From the NCBI GenBank assembly GCA_003132865.1, contig PKYZ01000170.1, positions 1 through 15,343 on the forward strand: a stretch of 15,343 nt of DNA. Reading direction: 5' to 3'. The notes beneath the pieces are model-generated. The model had not been told where the DNA came from, ran no database searches, and saw only the letters and a program-made list of their open reading frames with translations. Within the stretch, counting starts at the first letter, position 1; every line of letters starts with the position of its first letter. The stretch is from Bryobacterales bacterium (lineage in GTDB: Bacteria > Acidobacteriota > Terriglobia > Bryobacterales > Bryobacteraceae). The translations under genes were made by a program, and so were the position numbers. This document shows positions 12,799 to 15,343 of the stretch, piece by piece.

Positions 12799-13515
12799 TT
12801 ATCCGAAGAACTTCACCGCCATGCGCTGCCACCAGGGCCAATCGTGCCCGGTGCGGTCGCCCCAAACGTCGAGCCAATGAGGAATCTGCTTGCTGTTTAA
12901 GATGCCGGCCAGGCGCACGTTATCATCCAGGCAGATGTCGGTTTCGCCGGTCGCCAGCACCAGGTGCATGCCGTTGCGATATTCGCTCAGATAGCGCTCG
13001 TCGGTGAGGTTGGGCAGGAAATCCGGCGGACAATTGAAATAGCAGTTGTCGTCGTAGTAGCCGTTCAGGAATTGATGGATATCGAAGGCGCCGCCCATGC
13101 TGACGCAAGGGCCCACCAGTTCGGGATGGCGCAGCGCGAAGTTGACGCAATGATAGCCGCCGAAACTGCAGCCGGTAACGGCCACGCGCGCCTCGGGATT
13201 GCGGGCGCGGATGAACGGCAGCGCCTCGTGGATCACGTAATTTTCGTACTGCAGATGACGGAACACGCGTTCCCGCGGAGGAATGCGGCGGTTATACCAG
13301 CTTTCCGAATCGACACTATCGAGGCAGAAGGCCTGCAGCCGGCCGGCGTCGTACTGATAGCCGATGGCGCCGATCATGCCGCGGTCTTCGTAGTCGTAGT
13401 GGCGGCCCATGGAGGTGGGAAAAACGATGACAGGCATCCCCGCGTGCCCGTACGCCAGCAACTCCATGTCTCTTTGCAGATGGGGACTGTACCACTTGTG
13501 ATATTCTCGGTTCAC
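12799..13515 (-). CDS. Alpha/beta-hydrolase fold esterase (esterase D/PF00756-like)
   Basis: From the GTG at 13513-13515 the protein has 238 residues, beginning VNREYHKWYSPHLQRDMELL as recalled homologues do. The nucleophile elbow is TGCSFGGYH (S117 in G-x-S-x-G), an acidic residue lies in TGETDICLDDN (190-199), and the likely catalytic histidine is H224 in GHDWPWW. Together these form a plausible Ser-Asp/Glu-His triad of a cytoplasmic esterase; no signal peptide is visible. VFPTSMGRHYDYEDRGM (31-47) is characteristic of the family. In-frame starts further upstream (ATG 13557, TTG 13578) overlap a divergent small ORF and are less likely. A TATACT element sits just before the GTG. A partial second copy of this gene lies at 15165-15343. 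The substrate is unknown. Confidence 0.87.
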   Translation of the reverse strand: MNREYHKWYSPHLQRDMELLAYGHAGMPVIVFPTSMGRHYDYEDRGMIGAIGYQYDAGRLQAFCLDSVDSESWYNRRIPPRERVFRHLQYENYVIHEALPFIRARNPEARVAVTGCSFGGYHCVNFALRHPELVGPCVSMGGAFDIHQFLNGYYDDNCYFNCPPDFLPNLTDERYLSEYRNGMHLVLATGETDICLDDNVRLAGILNSKQIPHWLDVWGDRTGHDWPWWQRMAVKFFG

Positions 13516-13522
13516 TCGGAAC

Positions 13523-13550
13523 AGTATAGCTCGGATGTTCGCGCTGTTCA
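13523..13550 (-). promoter_or_regulatory. Candidate promoter of the esterase gene, possibly leaderless
   Basis: On the minus strand TGAACA (13545-13550) is spaced 16 nt from TATACT (13523-13528). The predicted start near 13516 is next to the GTG start codon at 13515. No Shine-Dalgarno is present, which fits a leaderless message. Confidence 0.35.
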
Positions 13551-13681
13551 CCTCCATCGTGATGGGCGTGGTCAACAAGCGTGACGATCGCGAACGGCTC
13601 CGCCACGGGCTGTACGTGTTCGGCTGCTTCCTGGTGGCCCTGGTTGGACTCGGGTGGCTGATGCACTTCGGCCACTGCTAG
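13535..13681 (+). CDS. 48-residue membrane protein, divergent from the esterase
   Basis: This short ORF reads MFALFTSIVMGVVNKRDDRE, then RLRHGLYVFGCFLVALVGLG, then WLMHFGHC and a stop (TAG 13679-13681). It has a hydrophobic N-terminal segment, a charged loop (NKRDDRERLRHG) and a convincing membrane helix (YVFGCFLVALVGLGWLM), a pattern unlikely in a chance ORF. The opposite strand over the same bases has no protein-like reading. It is divergent from the esterase, with start codons 20 bp apart. No clear Shine-Dalgarno is present. The sequence resembles small conserved hypothetical proteins of acidobacteria, but this was not checked. Function is unknown. Confidence 0.55.
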   Translation: MFALFTSIVMGVVNKRDDRERLRHGLYVFGCFLVALVGLGWLMHFGHC

Positions 13682-13730
13682 GCGGCCTGCCGACGCGGAC
13701 TGTGTGGAGCGTCCGCTCGGCCGTCGAGAC

Positions 13731-13760
13731 CCCCGTCATTGACCACTTATGTCAATGGGG
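13731..13760. other. Stable hairpin after the small membrane ORF
   Basis: CATTGAC (13737-13743) pairs with GTCAATG (13751-13757) around a 7-nt loop, and flanking CCCC/GGGG extends the stem past a 2-nt bulge. It lies 50 nt after the small ORF stop and could slow or end transcription, but no T-tract follows. Confidence 0.35.
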
Positions 13761-13813
13761 TGGGCGTCCCCCGAGCGCCTTTAGGCCTCTCCTGCCTGAA
13801 GCGGGAGCGGAAG

Positions 13814-13876
13814 CGCGGAAGGTCTTGAAACGCGGAAGGTCTTGGGCTTGCTTTTTGTCGTCTCCGGGTGTATCTT
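13814..13876 (+). promoter_or_regulatory. Promoter region of the PEP-CTERM gene with 14-bp direct repeat
   Basis: CGCGGAAGGTCTTG occurs twice, at 13814-13827 and 13831-13844 (period 17 bp). Just after it, two promoter readings are possible. One is sigma-70-like: TTGCTT (13848-13853), 17 nt, TATCTT (13871-13876). The other is sigma-54-like: GG ten bases before GC, with a TTGCTT -12 box. PEP-CTERM genes in other bacteria are often driven by sigma-54 with a dedicated response regulator, so the second reading deserves thought, although its -24 box is poor. Confidence 0.35.
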
Positions 13877-13908
13877 ATTAGCTATTCGCACGTCGGATCG
13901 GAGGAAAC

Positions 13909-14607
13909 ATGAGAGGGCAAACCCTGGCTGTAACAATAGTTGTCGTGTCCCTTTTGGGGACGGGCGCGGCATTCGCCGGCCCTATTATCACCAACGGGAG
14001 CTTCGAAGCGGTTCAAATCGGGTCCCCATTCTTTAGCGCCAATCCTGCGGACATACCGGGCTGGACACACGGGGGCAGTCCTGGAGACGCGTTGCTCTGG
14101 GCGGTCGGTTACGCCGATGGCAACGGGAGCATAACCACAGCCGGCGCAGGAAACCAGTTCGTGACCTTGGGTGGCGGATTCGACGGTCCGGGTACGGCGG
14201 ATTGGTCGACCACGATTACCGGCTTGACTCCGACCGATACCTACGTACTGAGCTTTATGATCGCTACGGAATTAGGCACCGGCATCGAGCCGGGCGGCCC
14301 CCAGACCATGACGGTCGGGTTCCAGTCGGGTTCTTCCACCGCGTCGCAGCCGTTCACTTCCCCCGACTCTACCGCCGCCTACTGGCGCCTCTGGGTCCCT
14401 GAGAATTACACGTTTGTGGCCACCGCGACCAGCGCTGTCGTCGACTTCTCGGTCACAAACCAACAGTACGATATGGGACTGGACAACGTAGGCATTGCAT
14501 CCCCCGGAGCGGTGCCGGAGCCGTCCAGCCTGTTCCTGCTCGGCTCCGGTCTGGCCGGCTTGATAGCCGTGATTCGCCGCAGCCGCAGGCAAAAAATGGC
14601 TGATTAA
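13909..14607 (+). CDS. PEP-CTERM domain surface protein
   Basis: The 232-residue secreted protein has an N-terminal signal peptide (1-23, cleavage after AFA). A beta-rich body opens with NGSFEAVQIGSPFF and contains a PGW motif (50-52), as in DUF642-like or jelly-roll carbohydrate-binding folds. The C-terminus is a sorting signal: VPEPSS (202-207), a membrane helix (208-222, LFLLGSGLAGLIAVI) and a basic tail RRSRRQK. Proteins of this type are cleaved by an exosortase and delivered to the cell surface or the extracellular polysaccharide matrix. No exosortase gene is in the window. The start has a GGAGG site (13900-13904) four bases upstream. LDNVGI near the end of the body (191-196) is another family feature. 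The gene stands alone on the plus strand. Confidence 0.92.
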   Translation: MRGQTLAVTIVVVSLLGTGAAFAGPIITNGSFEAVQIGSPFFSANPADIPGWTHGGSPGDALLWAVGYADGNGSITTAGAGNQFVTLGGGFDGPGTADWSTTITGLTPTDTYVLSFMIATELGTGIEPGGPQTMTVGFQSGSSTASQPFTSPDSTAAYWRLWVPENYTFVATATSAVVDFSVTNQQYDMGLDNVGIASPGAVPEPSSLFLLGSGLAGLIAVIRRSRRQKMAD

Positions 14608-14866
14608 CAACAGTCCTGGCCCTTCCCCAGACGGTATAGGGCGGGTTACGCGAGCGCATCCGGCGCGCGCCAGAGGTTCACGTTTTCACCGGGTTGGCGA
14701 GCGGATTCCCTCTTAGTGGCAGGATCCTACGCGCTGTCCGGCTCCCTCCGGCTGATGGAGATGCAGTCAACGCGCGGTTCCGTTACCAAGGTGGAGATCG
14801 AGCCACCGCGATTCTGCGCGAGCCGCTTGCGAATCGGGCGCAAGCCCGACTTCCACTTTGCGCCGT
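14608..14866. other. Gene-free stretch
   Basis: No convincing gene is seen. A GC-rich hairpin, TCGGGC/GCCCGA (14834-14849, 6-bp stem, 4-nt loop), is the only clear structure. Short ORFs cross in several frames without recognisable protein character. Confidence 0.4.
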
Positions 14867-15086
14867 CTACCGCGCGGCGATGGACAGGATGGCGGGACCG
14901 CTGGCCACTCCGCTTACTGTGATGAGGACCGGATAAGTCTCCGGCCGCAAGTCTGCTTCCCGAGACTACCAAATAGGCGCTTTCAAAACCCGGATTGGTG
15001 AGAGCTACGTTTGTGGGGGTGGCGGCCCGCACAGCGACGGGCGCGGCGAAGGTGGAGGCTCCCGATATCCGGACGAGCAAGATCAT
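14867..15086 (-). pseudogene. Frameshifted C-terminal remnant of a secreted beta-domain protein (TIGR03437-like)
   Basis: The minus strand reads LVRISGASTFAAPVAVRAAT, continues through LTNPGFESAYLVVSGSRLAAGD, then changes frame by one base into YPVLITVSGVASGPAILSIA and AR-stop (14867-14869). Removing one T of the TT at 14935-14936 restores a continuous reading. GDYPVLITVSGVAS resembles the last strand pair of the Ig-like C-terminal domain found in many Solibacter extracellular proteins. Upstream, a TAG directly precedes the ATG at 15086, so the rest of the gene is missing. This is either a decayed gene end or a fragment left by recombination. Confidence 0.4.
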
Positions 15087-15100
15087 CTAATGCCGTCTAT

Positions 15101-15174
15101 CTACTTCGTGATGCCCACTTGCGTCAGCAGCCAGGCGTATTCGAACGCCTGCTCCTTCATGCGGTCATACCGGC
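15101..15174 (-). pseudogene. Orphan C-terminal coding tail of unknown gene
   Basis: In one minus-strand frame the sequence reads GRYDRMKEQAFEYAWLLTQV and then GITK with a TAG at 15101-15103. It looks like the amphipathic C-terminal helix of a real protein. It abuts the truncated esterase copy, in a frame one base away from it. The parent family is not recognised. Confidence 0.3.
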
Positions 15175-15343
15175 CGGAGGCACCAGGGCCAATCGTGGCC
15201 GGTGCCGTTGCCCCAAACGTCCAACCAGTGCGGAATCTGCTTGCCGTCTAAGATGGCGGCCAGGCGCACGTTATCATCCAGGCAGATGTCGGTTTCGCCG
15301 GTGGCCAGCACCAGGTGCATTCCGTTGCGATATTCGCTCAGAT
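15165..15343 (-). pseudogene. Second esterase copy, 3' portion with altered C-terminus (continues past the window)
   Basis: Bases 15182-15343 match 12831-12992 without gaps at 150 of 162 positions. The translated part covers esterase residues 176-228 (LSEYRNGMHLVLATGETDIC onward, through GHDWPW), so the catalytic histidine region is present. The last ten residues of the first copy (WQRMAVKFFG) are replaced by CLRPV and a stop at 15165-15167, because similarity ends abruptly at 15181/12830. The 5' part lies beyond the window, so it may still be a working gene with a changed tail. Confidence 0.7.

Noticed and set aside
11924..12877. Very long open frame running upstream of the ABC permease ATG
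   Set aside because: This part overlaps the ATPase gene in another frame and reads low-complexity arginine-rich sequence; the ATGA overlap at 11920-11923 gives the natural start.
13516..13578. Upstream ATG or TTG starts of the esterase
   Set aside because: They overlap a promoter-like TATACT and the divergent small ORF, and the family N-terminus fits the GTG at 13515.
1..15343. tRNA, rRNA, CRISPR array, transposase or integrase genes
   Set aside because: None recognised. The direct repeats present are too few and irregular for CRISPR, and no DDE, tyrosine or serine recombinase motifs were seen in the translated ORFs.

Overview
The window is high-GC bacterial DNA that most resembles an acidobacterium of the Solibacter/Bryobacter type. 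The pointers are an acidobacterial PadR regulator overlapping a very large FtsX/MacB-like orphan permease (a gene pair known to be greatly expanded in that phylum), a PEP-CTERM surface protein, a Tat-exported Gfo/Idh/MocA oxidoreductase, and short palindromic intergenic elements. The assignment rests on recalled family knowledge; no search was run.

Layout. Positions 25-5703 carry five minus-strand genes, in transcription order: an ankyrin-repeat protein, a LysR regulator, a zinc-ribbon membrane protein placed 1 nt after the LysR stop, a Tat-signal Gfo/Idh/MocA oxidoreductase, and a compact penicillin-binding transpeptidase-domain protein. Positions 5917-8956 (plus strand) carry the PadR regulator and its overlapping 900-residue permease, closed by a good intrinsic terminator. 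A mosaic of small pieces follows (8957-9389): a 27-codon membrane ORF, a second copy of the leader repeat found in front of the ankyrin gene, a fragment matching the 3' end of the ABC permease gene 1 kb away, and a 16-bp palindrome. Then come, all on the minus strand, a GIY-YIG protein gene broken by two compensating frameshifts (9390-10193), an ABC-2 type permease/ATPase pair with an ATGA overlap (10301-12675), and an esterase (12799-13515). A 48-residue membrane ORF (13535-13681) and a PEP-CTERM protein (13909-14607) lie on the plus strand. The right end (14608-15343) holds gene-tail remnants: a frameshifted beta-domain C-terminus, an unidentified tail, and the 3' end of a second esterase copy that is 93% identical to the first and joined to foreign sequence at a sharp breakpoint.

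Most notable observations. (1) An approximately 120-bp conserved element (5722-5841 and 9166-9286) begins in both copies with an extended -10 motif and runs on as the 5' leader of two unrelated minus-strand ORFs. In the ankyrin copy it contains a 10-nt stretch able to pair with the entire Shine-Dalgarno sequence, so it is a candidate cis-regulatory RNA. (2) The same two copies flank the PadR-permease cassette as direct repeats. (3) Several gene fragments here are all 3' ends that keep their stop codons. (4) A zinc-ribbon protein contains an internal duplication. No tRNA, rRNA, CRISPR array or transposase was recognised.
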